A DNA stretch of 64,000 nt from Sorex araneus (Eukaryota > Chordata > Mammalia > Eulipotyphla > Soricidae). Below, piece after piece: positions 34,286 through 45,372 of the stretch. The notes beneath the pieces were generated by a model. That model was not told where the DNA came from. It saw only the letters and a program-made list of their open reading frames with translations, and made no database searches. The stretch covers positions 31,804,057 through 31,868,056 of the forward strand of contig NC_073311.1 of assembly GCF_027595985.1 (NCBI RefSeq), given 5' to 3'. Position 1 is the stretch's first letter. Every line of letters starts with the position of its first letter. Both the position numbers and the translations under genes were made by a program.

Positions 34286-35134
34286 TTGATTGAATAATCT
34301 ATTGTGGAAATTCTTGGAGGAATCATATTTATTATTCAATTTTGATTAAAGAAAGGGTCTGGGGTTTAAGAGAGATACGTGAGAGGTAACAGGAGATGGG
34401 AATCTAGCCCATAGGAAGATCAGTAAAACCTAGACAATTAAGGAACTGAGTGTTCATGACCTCTCATGTGTTTGGACTCAAAGTGAAGCTTACTACTTCA
34501 GGCTATTTAAATTTATTTAGGAAAATTATAAATAAGAGATTTACTCTTAATATTTGGTTTATAGAGGAAATACGCACATACTTACAGTGTTAATATATAA
34601 TACCTATATGTCTAAAGTCTAATTTTCTCAAATTTATTTTTATTTGCCTGATTCTAAAATATTCTAGTACAGGTCCTTGGTAAGAATTTAAGTCATCTAG
34701 CTAGACTTGATTTGTCATCATTCACCGAACTTAACACAGATGTAAATAATTATACTACAATATACAACATGTTAAATAAAACAGGTAGTACTTACTCCCT
34801 TGAAATCTGTGATTTCAAAGAGAAAGAAAAGGGATCTGTAGTTCAGAAGTTGAAAAAAGTACTTTACCCTCTGATAATCACAGAAAGTTAATCAATTCAT
34901 TATTTTGCTGTTTGGCTCAATTAATAGTATTTTAGTGCTTTTGTCTAGTTGACATCATAGGGTTTATGATTTGATTGAGGAGGTACATATTAGTCAACAT
35001 AATCTCACAAAACACATAAAAATGTCATATAATATGAGATCAGAAACACTTTTTTATATATATTTTCTCAGGTCCTACTGAATAAATGATTAGTAAAAAT
35101 CAGCTATTCTAAAGGTTAGGATAATCTAGTTGTT
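34286..35134. other. Unique AT-rich sequence
   Basis: Nothing supported. Confidence 0.5.
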
Positions 35135-35897
35135 AAAGAAATAGCATTGTGACTTATATGTTCATTGCAGCACTGTTTACAATAGCCAGAATCTGGAAAA
35201 AAACTGAGTGCCGTAGAACAGATGACTGGTTGAAGAAACTTTGGTACATCTACACAATGGAATACTATGCAGCTGTTAGAAAAAAGGAGGTCATGAAATT
35301 TGCACATAAGTGGATCGGCATGGAAAGTATCATGCTAAGAGAAATGAGTCAGAAAGAGAGAGACAGACATAGAAAGATTGCACTGATCTGTGGAATATAG
35401 AATAATAGACTATAAGACTAACGCCCAAGAATAGTAGAAATAAGTACCAGGAGGTTGACTCCATGGCTCGGAGGCTGGCCTCACATTCTGGAGAGAGGGC
35501 AATGCAGAGAAGGGATCATCAAGTATAATGTGGTCGGAGGCCATGCAGGGGAAGGGTGATGTGGGCCAAATGCAGACTAGAGACTGAACACAGTGACCGC
35601 TCAACACCTTTATTGCAAACCACAACACCTAATTAGAGAGAGAGAACAAAAGGGAATACCCTGCCACAGTGGCAGGGTGGGGCGTGGGGAGGGGAGATGG
35701 GATTAGGGAGGGTAGGAGGGATGCTGGGTTTACTGGTGGATTGAGAATGGGCACTGGTGAACGGATGGGTTCTCAAACTTTGTATGAGGGAAACATGAGC
35801 ACAAAATTGTATAAATCTGTAACTGCTGTAACTGTACCCTCACGGTGATTCACTAATTAAAAATAAATAAATTAAAAAAAAAGAAATAGCATTGTGA
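35135..35897 (+). mobile_element. L1, 5'-truncated, with 18-bp TSD
   Basis: Body 35153-35879: the end of ORF2 and the complete 3' UTR, colinear with 30979-31690. TSD AAAGAAATAGCATTGTGA at 35135-35152 and 35880-35897; the left site is TT|AAAG. Near 35815-35832 it has a short repeated CTGTAACTG. Confidence 0.95.
35153..35400 (+). pseudogene. L1 ORF2 C-terminal remnant
   Basis: Frame 35149-35400 encodes the same ORF2p C-terminus as at 30981-31223 (YIYTMEYYAAVRKKEV, REMSQKERDRHRKIAL). Only this end is present; no catalytic domain. Confidence 0.85.
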
Positions 35898-36503
35898 TCT
35901 TCTAGAACTCACAATCCAGAGGTATGAGTTTGCAGTGACGTGGCTCGCAGATCATGGGATGGGGGTGTTACCGGCACCCTCTCTGCCCAGATGAGATCCG
36001 GAGCAGCTGGGCATGAAATGGCCCCCTCTGCTCCTTAAAGACTATGATCTGGGAGGTCTACTAACCCATTTTGGCATCCAGCGGCTTCTTATAGAAATGC
36101 ATCTAGACTGTGAACTAAGCTAAAAATATCAGAAATCCAAAACCGCATGGCCCCAACAAGCTCATATAATCTTCATTCTCAGCAATGGAAAACAAATTAT
36201 CAAATGATGCCTTTTCAGCAGGTTTGATTGTTGGGGGAAAATTCCAAATAATAATAGTGAGTTCTCTGAAATATTGAATGTATTCAAAGTATAAAGATAA
36301 TGAAGTGAAGATCATTAGCCGCTTAGGTGGGGGAGTGGGTGTGGGAGGGGGGTATATTTGGGGTTCTTGGTGGTGGAACATGTGCACTGGTGAAGGAATG
36401 GGGGTTTGATCATTATATGACTGAGACTTAAACCTGAAAACTTTATAACTTTTTTCATGGTCATTCAATAAAATAAAAATTAAAAAAAAAAGAAATAGTA
36501 TGG
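35898..36503 (+). mobile_element. Composite element with L1-like 3' end, at the L1 TSD
   Basis: Body 35898-36488. Non-L1 5' part (GTTACCGGCACCCTCTCTGC, GATGAGATCCGGAGCAGC), middle and 3' part shared with 1898-2576 and 60500-60840 (GGAAAACAAATTATCAAATG, AATAATAGTGAGTTC, TTGGTGGTGGAACATGTGC). The right flank AAAGAAATAGTATGG (36489-36503) repeats the first 10 bases of the L1 TSD, so the right-hand L1 TSD was the target. Confidence 0.85.
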
Positions 36504-37862
36504 CAATCAGTATTTGAACAAATAACTGAAGATGGTCAGAGATATGGTTTTTGGCTTAATCTAGGACTAGTTTCTCAGAGAATTTGGAATAGATAGTAAA
36601 TTCAATTTGGGGGAAATCTGTATCCTCTGAGATCCATATTACATGTTCTAAATTAGGACCTCTTTAATGGAAAAAGGTAAAAACATAATAGAAATGAATA
36701 GAGGTAAATTTGGCCTCTAGTAATTTGAATGTGGACAGAGTCAGCAAATGAGCCCCTAAGATTGTGGTGATAATGAACTTGAGATGCAACATGAGACACA
36801 TGTTCCCCAGAGGAACAAAAAATTCTGTTTATATTCATAAGGTTGTGATGATGAAATTCTCAATTTCAAAGGCAGCTAGGGTTGGAGATTAGTATTTGAG
36901 AATAAAATGCATAGGAGTTAAAGTTACTGAGATACATGAAATTGCATTTTAAGTCAAAAGAATAAAGATATGAGAAAAAGTTAAGAATCCCCTAGGTTTG
37001 GGGTTGCAAGGAAGAAAGTTCTAAGAAAGAAAAGGGAATCCAGAAATAGAGAGTCATAAATGTATAGAGAATTAAGGCAGGAATTACAGAAGAGAGCAGA
37101 TGTAAACTTCTGGGAAATCTCGAAGTGAATGGCAGTTGAATAGATGCTGTATGATTTGACCACAGGCAATTACTGATGACCATCCAAGGATAATTTTAGA
37201 AAATTTGTGTGGGGATGGCCGAGTTATTATACTCCAAGGAGTAATTCTCAGAAACTAAAGGCAGTGAGGATACATTTCTATGAAGAAAATTAGCATGGCA
37301 AAATCAAAGAGCAAGGTAATAAAATAATTAGGCTGAAGGAGCAACAAGGTAAAGAAACACTTTTCTCAACTCCTAGGAGACCCTAGGAGATTTAAGTTTG
37401 AGATATGCATGAGGCATTTTTCAGGCCTTAGTTTTATATTTGGCTAGATTTTATAATCTTTAAAGTAAAATTAATGAAATTAGATTGGAGTCCATGCATC
37501 CAATTTGTAGCAAATCTAATATAACTGATTTCTTGTAGAAAATTTCTTACTTCCACTTCTAAGCTATTGAAGTTGATTGCAGATTGGCATATTGCACGTC
37601 TAGTGATGTTCTTTTTACCTGCCAATACACATTTGCCATGCAATAAAAAATTTTCATGCAATAAAAGTAAATAGCATGCAAGTAAATAAAGTAATAAATA
37701 TTTTAGTGGTACATTGGAACTTTAGAGCATCATTCTTGTCATAACATTATGAGTGGATCTATAACTACCATCATTTCCAATTTTGATCTAATGACATGAT
37801 AATTTCTAACTCCAGTATCCAGATGGAGTTGGAAGTCATGATTTTCAAGACTTCTAGAGTGT
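36504..37862. other. Unique AT-rich sequence
   Basis: Purine-rich 36960-37200 could be an antisense L2, not secure. No gene. Confidence 0.45.
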
Positions 37863-37985
37863 GCTAATTAAGTGGATATATGTGTGCATTTGTCTATACC
37901 TATATCGATTTATCTAATGAAGTGAATATGCTAATTTAGTGAATACATGTGTGTAAGTGTACCTACATCTATTTATCATCTATGT
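37863..37985. repeat. Imperfect tandem duplication, period 67 bp
   Basis: GCTAATTAAGTGGATATATG at 37863 returns as GCTAATTTAGTGAATACATG at 37930, followed in both by a TGTGTG..., a CTATACCTATATC/CTACATCTATTTATC-type and similar sequence. Confidence 0.75.
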
Positions 37986-38039
37986 GTTGGTGGTTGAATG
38001 CAATTGGGGTGAAGGTACAATGTGTTCCCTAAATTAGAA

Positions 38040-38215
38040 ATATCTATAATCACTCTTTCCTTATGTATAAGGTGGGAAATGTTATCCTAATTTCAATAAA
38101 TGAAGAAACTGGAACTTCAGAAGAGAAGTTCAAATTAACAACATTGCCCAGAATCACACAGCCTGTAGGGAATTTTAGATAGGATACAAACCCAGCTCTG
38201 CCATTCCCACACGTT
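38040..38215. repeat. MIR/L2-like ancient repeat
   Basis: AATGAAGAAACTGGAACTTC, AACATTGCCCAGAATCACAC, AGCCTGTAGGG and ACCCAGCTCTGCC are the classic pattern of this repeat class. Confidence 0.6.
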
Positions 38216-38370
38216 CCCTTCTTTGAAGGTATAAATGGGACAAGTAGGGATCAGGTATGTTTTATAAGGGATAGAAGGAAGCTATTATTGGATGTTGTGT
38301 CCTGAATTATATTGAATTCATGTGGTGACCTAGTTTCGTTTTGTTTTTTATCTTTTATGAAACTTGTTGC

Positions 38371-38585
38371 AGGTTGTTGGAGATGGAAGAGACCATTGGG
38401 AACTTCTTTTCTGGAAATGGGCTAGACATGGGCTCAGCATTCCACCAATTACACAGAACAGAGTCAGAACTACACTTAGATCTTGTGGCTCTAAATCTTC
38501 AGTTTACTCCCAGGGATCTCATTTACGCTATATTAAGGAAGTGAATAAATTCCTCAATGATCTTCTTCCATTATTTGAAGACATG
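38371..38585 (+). other. Exon-like segment, unrecognised
   Basis: A pyrimidine-rich stretch and TTGTTGCAG (ending 38370) precede a frame of about 70 codons open across the segment (residues such as VVGDGRDHWELLFWKWARHG and KEVNKFLNDLLPLFEDMG), with a second frame open for part of it. Codon choice is not unlike coding DNA, but no protein family is recognised, no donor is evident, and the right end runs into a GC-rich repeat unit. Alternatives: a decayed exon, a retrocopy fragment, or chance. Confidence 0.3.
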
Positions 38586-39150
38586 GGACTTGGTGCAGGC
38601 TGTTTTCACTCAGGGCTCCCCAGAGAGGGGTGAGTGAGAACCTTCCCTGCCCCAAGGGACCCAGCCCCTGCAGCTGACCTCCACTTTCCAACCGCTGCCA
38701 TGCTCCAGGCCGCATTCTGGATGCTCGGGCCTAGCCTCACGCCTGAGTGAAGTCCCACAGAACCCAGATAATGCAGAACTTTGTGACCTTGGACTCTGGA
38801 CTCAAAGGGATTCAATGGGACCAGGAAGCAAAGATCCTCTGCCTGCTATCCCAACCTCCGGTGACCAAGGGATCACACCCATAAGCCACACCCTGCCACT
38901 CCCTGCTGGCACCAGATAATCTCCTCATCAGCCACCCTCCAGACCTCAATGGCTGCTCCTCTCAGACAGGAGTATAAAATGAGGCCCACATAGCCATGCC
39001 ACCAGACTCTGCACCATGCTGTTTTCACTCGGGGAGCCCAGAGTGGGGTGGGTGAGAACCCTCCCTGGCCTAAGGGACCCAGCTCTGGCAGCCGACCTCC
39101 ACTATTCAACTGCTGCCACACTCCAGGCCACTTTCTGGACACATTATAAG
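38586..39150 (+). repeat. GC-rich composite monomers, two units 419 bp apart
   Basis: TGTTTTCACTC starts at 38601 and again at 39020; each is followed by a GAGTGAGAACC/GGGTGAGAACC block, GGGACCCAGC, GACCTCCACT, CTGCCA(T/C) and CTCCAGGCC. The second unit breaks off after about 120 bp. Homologous to 746-1000 (minus) and to the GC body of the family-2 composites. Confidence 0.75.
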
Positions 39151-39224
39151 ACGTTTCCTACTCGTTTTCCATAATTACCACACCATAATTGATGGAGTTC
39201 AGATAGTAGGCAACAAATCATAGA

Positions 39225-39312
39225 GTAATATATGTATATGTATATATATACACATAGATATATATGTGTATGTGTGAGTATATATACTCACACATACACA
39301 TACATACATACC
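39225..39312. repeat. TA/TG/CA-rich tract with a 40-nt perfect palindrome
   Basis: The palindrome spans 39263-39302, centre between 39282 and 39283. Left arm TATGTGTATGTGTGAGTATA, right arm its exact reverse complement. Confidence 0.93.
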
Positions 39313-39580
39313 TCTCTGAGAGTCTGGCAAGCTACTGAGAGTGTCCCGCCCACACGGGCAGAGCCTGGCCAGCTACCCATGTTGTATTTGATATGCCAAA
39401 ACCAGTAATGATAGGTCCCATTCCCCTGACCCTGAAAGAGCCTCCAATTGTTGAGAAAGACGAGTAAGGAGAGGCTGCTAAAATCTCAGGGCTGGGAGGA
39501 ATAGAGACGTTACTGATGTCCGCTCAATAAATGGATGAACAATGGGATGACAGTGACACAATGATACAGTGATTTGAAGA
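39309..39580 (+). mobile_element. SINE-B, long type, headless
   Basis: CCTCTCTGAGAGTCTGGCAAG, CCCACACGGGCAGAGCCTGG, CCCCTGACCCTGAAAGAGCC, AGACGAGTAAGGAGAGGCTG, then ATGGGATGACAGTGAC tail. The tRNA-like head is missing. Confidence 0.85.
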
Positions 39581-39732
39581 TATAACAGGGTACAATGTCT
39601 TTGAGAAGCTCAATGCCTTAAATTCTTGTCTATTTGTTATGCTAAAAAGTGTTTCTCGGTAGAGTTCAGTTCTACATGGTTTGACTTGATAAGTTATTTT
39701 TCAATTTTAGAAGCTAATGATGTAAAAGCTCT

Positions 39733-39900
39733 GGGGCTAGAGAGATAGAGCAGTGGGCAGGGCAATTGCATTTCAGATGGCTAATCCAGGTTCAATCCCC
39801 AGCACCCCATTATGGGTCCCTGAGAACTATATTGAGTTAGAGCCAAGAGTAAGCCCTGAGCATATCCAGGTGTGGCCCATAAACAAAAGCAAAAAAAGTG
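39733..39900 (+). mobile_element. SINE-A
   Basis: GGGGCTAGAGAGATAGAGCA, GGTTCAATCCCCAGCACCCC, GAGAACTATATTGAGTTAGAG (the middle is partly deleted), AGGTGTGGCCCATAAAC and A-rich tail. Confidence 0.86.
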
Positions 39901-41133
39901 CTCTAAAGTGTATGGTAAACGAGAACATGTCAAGGCAATTTATGTGATCAATTTAGTTGAAACCATTGCCATTAGCATATGTTCTAGAATAACAATATTC
40001 TACTTGATATGGGCTTTATATTCCTATTAGAGAGTAAACAGCCATATGTTACTAGCAGCATGTGAATGATCATCAATACCGATTTTTAAGGCAGTGTTAT
40101 TTTAGTGAGGAAGGTAGTGCTAGAGGTGATGAGCAGGTAGTATTACAAAGGGATGCTTACATTGATTTAGATGAAAATCTTCCTGCTTCTCAAAGAAGTT
40201 TTGGTCTTTTCTGAAACTGGCATTGAGTTGTTATTACATAAGACACTATTGCTCCTTTCATTGTGGCTAAATTTTAGAAATAGATGCTGCAGAGTTAAAA
40301 CACCACCTGGGATATTTCTCCCTTCAAGCAGGACAGTAATTGTAACAGGATTTGCTTTGTGGGTTTATTTTAAACATTCCTAAAAAAGGAGGGTTTGCAA
40401 TTTTCCTTCAGATTACAAGCTGACATTTTGGAAAAAAAAAAAGAAGAAGAAGCAGGGAATGCAGTACTTCTGTGTGGTGGGTGGCAGCTGATAATTACCA
40501 TGGTGTGAGTGGGGCTCGATATAACCCAGGCATTTTAAGAAACATGGTTGATTACAGTGCTTTAAGAGTAACTCAATTCGGGAATTTTGCTTTGTTAGGC
40601 AAATTGAACTATTTGCTTCACCAATTCACCAATCTCATCTCACTTCCTCCTTTTGCTTTCCAACCAAGAGATGTGTTTTTGTTTTCAGTGGCAGGGCTAG
40701 TCCCAGGAAGACATATGTGCAAAGCCCTAAAATGAAATGTAGAAAATCTTAAAGGGAGTTGTTTGAAATTCACTCTCAGCATGTATGCCTTTGAAAAGGT
40801 TCAGTCTGCAATAACGTTTTACAACATTTAAACTATTTACTTTTAATTCCAGAGAAAGTAAAACAATCAGTTTGAGACTAATGTTAAAATGAGAAAATTT
40901 CACTCAGGCTCTGCTTGAATAAATGCAAACTAAGGAATTTAGTGGAAATGGTTAATTCTGACTACCTTGGAGGAAATAAGGGAAGAATAATTCCTTAAGC
41001 AAGAAAAGAGAGGTTAAGGGTTTTCAAGGGAGAAGACTTTGAAATGTGAAATTTCCTTCCAGGTTATTAAATGTACACAACTGACTTTTAAAATAAATTT
41101 TAGTTTTGTTGCTTGGTTCTGGTAGCTGTCATA
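39901..41133. other. Unique AT-rich sequence
   Basis: Nothing supported. Short A-rich tract at about 40432-40452. Confidence 0.5.
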
Positions 41134-41308
41134 CAAATAAATGGGCATGTAGCTGGAGCAATAGCACAGTGGGTAGGGCGTTTGCTTTGCACGCGGCCGA
41201 CCTGGGTTTGATTCCCAGCATCTCATATGGTCCCCTGAGCGCCGCCAGGAGTAATCCCTGAACATTGCTGGATATGACCTCCCCCCTCTAAAGCAAATAA
41301 ATGGGCAT
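41134..41308 (+). mobile_element. SINE-A with 15-bp TSD
   Basis: Body 41149-41293, GCTGGAGCAATAGCACAGTG head, GTTTGATTCCCAGCATCTC, CCCTGAGCGCCGCCAGGAG. TSD CAAATAAATGGGCAT at 41134-41148 and 41294-41308. The tail is short and C-rich. Confidence 0.94.
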
Positions 41309-41312
41309 ATAA

Positions 41313-41349
41313 TATGTGTGTGTTTGTGTGTGTATGAGTGTGTGTGTTT
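41313..41349. repeat. (TG)n-type tract
   Basis: TG units with TTTG and ATGAG interruptions. Confidence 0.85.
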
Positions 41350-41794
41350 AAGATAATGAAAGAGAGAGAAACAGAGACAGACACATATATAGATATACAG
41401 AGAGAATCGGAGATAAATACATTGAGACACTAATATATTAATAGGACATTTATAAGCACCTGTGGTCTGAAAATCCTTTAAGAATAAAAATTTACAAAAA
41501 TTAAGGTCGTAGTAATTTCTATTGCACCATAAGCATTCCATTTCATATAATACAAAGTTAATATTTGTTCAGGTTCTAAGTAGTTAGTCCACTTGTGTTC
41601 CAAACTTCTTCCTTTGAAAATGCCAGCAATATGGACGGTTGTAGTTTTTGGTTTTTCTTTTTTTGATTTCCAGATCTTTTCCAAGGAAAAGAATACAAAA
41701 CTATAACTATAACTATGACTTAGATCAACGTTCATGAAAAGAACCTAGAAAGTTGCTGAAGTTAAACTTCATTAGCTTTCTGGTAAACTCATTT

Positions 41795-41951
41795 ATTTCT
41801 TTCGGATTTTTGGCTACACCTGCATGTGCTCAGGGGTCACTCCTGGCGGAGATTAGAGAACCATATGGAATACCAGGGTGCCAGGGATCAAACCTGGGTT
41901 AGCTGCATGCACGGTAACCACCCAATCCACTGCATTATCTCTCCAGCCCTT
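41795..41951 (-). mobile_element. SINE-A
   Basis: GGATTTTTGGCTACACCTGC, GTGCTCAGGGGTCACTCCTG, ACCATATGGAATACCAGGG, AACCTGGGTTAGCTGCATG, ATTATCTCTCCAGCCC. Confidence 0.88.
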
Positions 41952-42240
41952 GTGGAAATCCATTTTACTTGGGAAATGCTCCAGTTTATATAATACTCAC
42001 TGGAAACATATCTACAGTGGATGATTTTGTGTTCTTTTAATGATCAGCATAGTTATTAAGACTGAGCTTGCCTTCTTCATCATTTTCTTACAACAATTGT
42101 CTCTCATCCCACCTCATCTACCTTCATTTACTTCTATTCTCTCATAACTCACTCAGATAGGCCACTGCGTTGGTCTTCCATAACTGCTTCTTCAAGCCTC
42201 CAAAACCCAATAGATACTTAATATTGTGCCAACATAGCAT

Positions 42241-42631
42241 TGTTACAGGATAAATTATGTTCACCTAAAATGAGTATGTTGAGTCACTCACTAATCTCCA
42301 GCATCTCACTATGTGACTTCATGTGTTGACAAAATTGTATGTGACTTTTTGGGTGGGTCTTAATCTAATTCAACTGACAAACTTATAAGAATAGAAAATT
42401 TTGACACAGTGATGAAATAATAGGCACTCACATATGCAGAGGGATGACTATATGAAGAGGAAGCAAGAGGTGGCAATCTTCAAACCAAAGAAAGAGACCT
42501 TCTAGATAATTTCCCTGCCTGTATCTTGATCCTGGATTTCAAGCTACCTAGAGATTTGAGAAAATTAATTCTGTGGTTCACACCATGTAATCTATGGTAT
42601 TTTGTTGCATTAGCTCTAGCAAATGGATACA
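42241..42631 (+). mobile_element. MLT1-like LTR (ERVL-MaLR), solitary
   Basis: TGTTACAGGATAAATTATG at the left, GTGTTGACAAAATTGTATG and AAATAGGCAC-type middle, then CTTGATCCTGGATTTCAAG, and GTAATCTATGGTATTTTGTT, GCATTAGCTCTAGC at the right, which are in the order of the mammalian MaLR (MLT1) LTR 3' half. An old retroviral-type LTR; no internal genes are present. Confidence 0.65.
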
Positions 42632-42920
42632 GTTAGTTAGAATGCATCAAAGTGTTACTAACCAACATCTTCTCACCTCAATATGCTGAATAATAGGGCA
42701 AGCTAATTAAATGCCTATAGGCACATCAAATGTGTTAATTAAATAAATGAACAGATGCTAGCATGCATCTGCGGATTTCAACAGGGATTTATGACGGAAA
42801 AACATTTTTCCTTACTTTCTTCCCTAGGACATTATTAAGCTACCAGGCAAGATAGAAAGAATCAAGTAAGAATATGAAAATTTATATTTTTGTATGTTTT
42901 AGTGATGGTCAAATATGTTC

Positions 42921-43216
42921 ATCAATTGAATGCTTATTTAGTAGAAATTTAGAGAAATTAGAGGTGATCAAGTTTCCCTAAAACTATTAATCTATTGAAA
43001 TCATGGCAGACATTCTTTTCTAGATGAAACTTATGTCTGCAAGTTACTTCACACATCTTCATAAACTTGGTATTGAATCCTTATTTAGTAGAAATTTAGA
43101 GAAATAAAGAGGTGTTGAAAGTTCCCTAAATTTATTAGACTATTAACATCATAGACATTCATTTTTAGATGATATTTATGTCTGCAAGCTACTTCACACT
43201 TTTTTTTAAAAAAAAT
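42921..43216. repeat. Tandem duplication, period 147 bp, two units
   Basis: CTTATTTAGTAGAAATTTAG at 42933 recurs at 43080, then in both GAGAAAT(T/A)A, GTTCCCTAAA or GTTTCCCTAAA, CTATT(A/G), ACATTC(A/T)TTT(T/A)TAGATG, and TATGTCTGCAAG(C/T)TACTTCACAC. Confidence 0.9.
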
Positions 43217-44660
43217 CATGGTATTGTACATAGAACTGCATATTTACCACAGGTCCTCTAGGCTGCTATATAAAATTGTGAAATTTCTTTAAACGTAAGA
43301 CTATCCATAGTTAAATATTTCTGAAGACATCTTAAAAGATCTGATTCATATACTAGATCTCATAAATTGTGAGACCAGTTTGTTTATTTGCTATCAGTTA
43401 TCAATGACTATCCTTGGGAGTGTGACATTTCAGGAGCGATCACTAATAGCAATCTATTGTTTGTTGATGAAAACCTCGTGAGAGCATAGGATATCATTGC
43501 TTTAAAGAAAGATTTAAACCAGTGCTTTTTGTTTAGCAGTGCCTTTCCGGTGAGCACAGGTGAGCGAGATTTCCATCTTCTGGGAGATTTGAGTTGAAAC
43601 ATTCACTGATCCAGTCACTCATAAATTGTACTATTCACTTTATAAATATTATTTATTGAGCCCTACTTATATACGGCATGGAACATTTTCATCATCACAG
43701 TACACTTCATAAGTTGCATTTACTTTTCCAATTAATTAGTAACTTTCCTCTTCATATTGCTCAGGAATGCTATCCTTTACTTTCTGTAGTGTTTATTTTC
43801 ATATTTAGATACTTAATATATTTTCACATTTAGTATATATTTAATAAAATTCTTTTTTGTGAAAGAGTTCAAATTTTTCATAAACATTTAAGGCATTATA
43901 AATGTAAGACTCTCTTGTAACCAAGCCAAAGTGACCCCAAAACACTAATCTGAAAAATATCTCTAGATAACCATAAGTATTTTATGGTTAGTCCAGGCCC
44001 AAGTAAATATTAACATATATGTATAGTTTTGGCCCCATATTGGATGGATATACTAAGCCATTCTAAAAGTAAAAAATATGTTATAGTTTTCTAGGGGTTT
44101 ATATGGATTTGATCTTATGCATTCATCTTTTCATTGGCATTAAATCAAGTGAAATTTTGACTTGCCTGGATTCTATGCATGTAAGTCGCCTACTCTTTTT
44201 CTTATGACTTTGTTGCTTCCTCAGTGACTTATTAAGATTAAATTGTCTAGCTTGATGAGCACAGTTCTTGATGTTCCCACATATATAAAATCATCAGCTG
44301 GGTTGTGATGTTAAAGGAAAAGAAGAGATGTCCAATTTTAAGGTACCTTATTTTTGGGGTGGATTCTGTAGATTTTTATCTGAGAGGTAAGCTTGTAAAA
44401 GAACTGCCTGAGGTGGAAACATATGAAGGCAGCTATCTACAGAAACAGTCCTTTATTTAACCACATCAATTCCCAGAAGCCATGACCCCTGTGAATTGAA
44501 TAAAGTAGGCTGAATAGCTCAGTAGCCTAAAGGGTACAAAAACTAAACATCTGAAAAGATTAACTTGTTTCAAGGATATACGTAACCTATTTAAAATTTT
44601 TTTTCTTTAATGGGGAAATTTAAAGGAAGTTACTTTCTATTTTGAGGTCAATGACTCCTT
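43217..44660. other. Unique AT-rich sequence
   Basis: Nothing supported. Around 43640-43750 an L2/MIR-like trace. Confidence 0.45.
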
Positions 44661-44870
44661 AGAACTTCTTTTTGTCAGGGCTAGAGCAATAGTACAGTGG
44701 ATAGGGCGTTTGCCTTGCATTCGGCCCACCCGGCCCACCCAGGTTCAATTCCCAGCATCCCATATGGTCCTCTGAGCATCGTCAGGGGTGATTCCTGAGT
44801 GCAGAGCCAGGAGTAACCCCTGTGCATCGCCAGGTGTGACCACCCCTAAAAAAAGAACTTCTCTTTGTCA
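44661..44870 (+). mobile_element. SINE-A with 17-bp TSD and a 9-bp internal duplication
   Basis: Body 44678-44853. AGAACTTCTTTTTGTCA at 44661-44677 and AGAACTTCTCTTTGTCA at 44854-44870 (one mismatch). A unit of CGGCCCACC is doubled at about 44723-44740. The left site reads TT|AGAA. Confidence 0.93.
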
Positions 44871-45119
44871 TGTTGGGTGACTTCAGATGAGATACTTTAA
44901 TACTGTCTCTAGAGAGAGGTCTCTTCCTTCGGCTTGCAAATAAATTAGCATTTCAAGGAGACCAGTTTGCTGCTTTCAAACATGGCCTATTTATTATTTA
45001 TTATCTCATTCTGAACATTGAAAAATGCTACCCTGATGCATAGGAGTAGTACTGGCAAAGATACTGGCCCTGTATAGCTATACTTCCATTTTAATAATTA
45101 TAGAGGATTTGTGCTTCCA

Positions 45120-45372
45120 AGTGGACTGGAGCACAGTGGGTAGGGCGTTTGTCTAGCATGTGGTTGACCCGGGTTTGATTCCTCTGTCCTTCTTGAAGAG
45201 ACCGGCAAGCTAACGAGAGCATCCCACCCACATGGCAGAGCCTGGCAAGCTACCCGTGGCGTATTCAATATGCCAAAAACAGTAACAAATCTCACAATGG
45301 AGACATTACTGGTGCCCACTTGAGCAAATCAATGAATAACAGGACGACAGTGCTACAACAGTGCAGTGCTTA
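45120..45372 (+). mobile_element. SINE-B with short head deletion
   Basis: GTGGACTGGAGCACAGTGGG (the GATAGC between GGAG and ACAG is shortened), CGGCAAGCTAACGAGAGC, ATTCAATATGCCAAAAAC, CAGGACGACAGTGC tail. No A-tail. TSD not found. Confidence 0.9.

Noticed and set aside
41014-41541. 175-codon minus-strand frame
   Set aside because: It runs through a complete SINE-A, a TG tract and AT-rich unique DNA with no domain; chance.
42241-42631. Intact endogenous retrovirus
   Set aside because: Only a solitary old LTR-like sequence; no gag, pol or env reading frames nearby.
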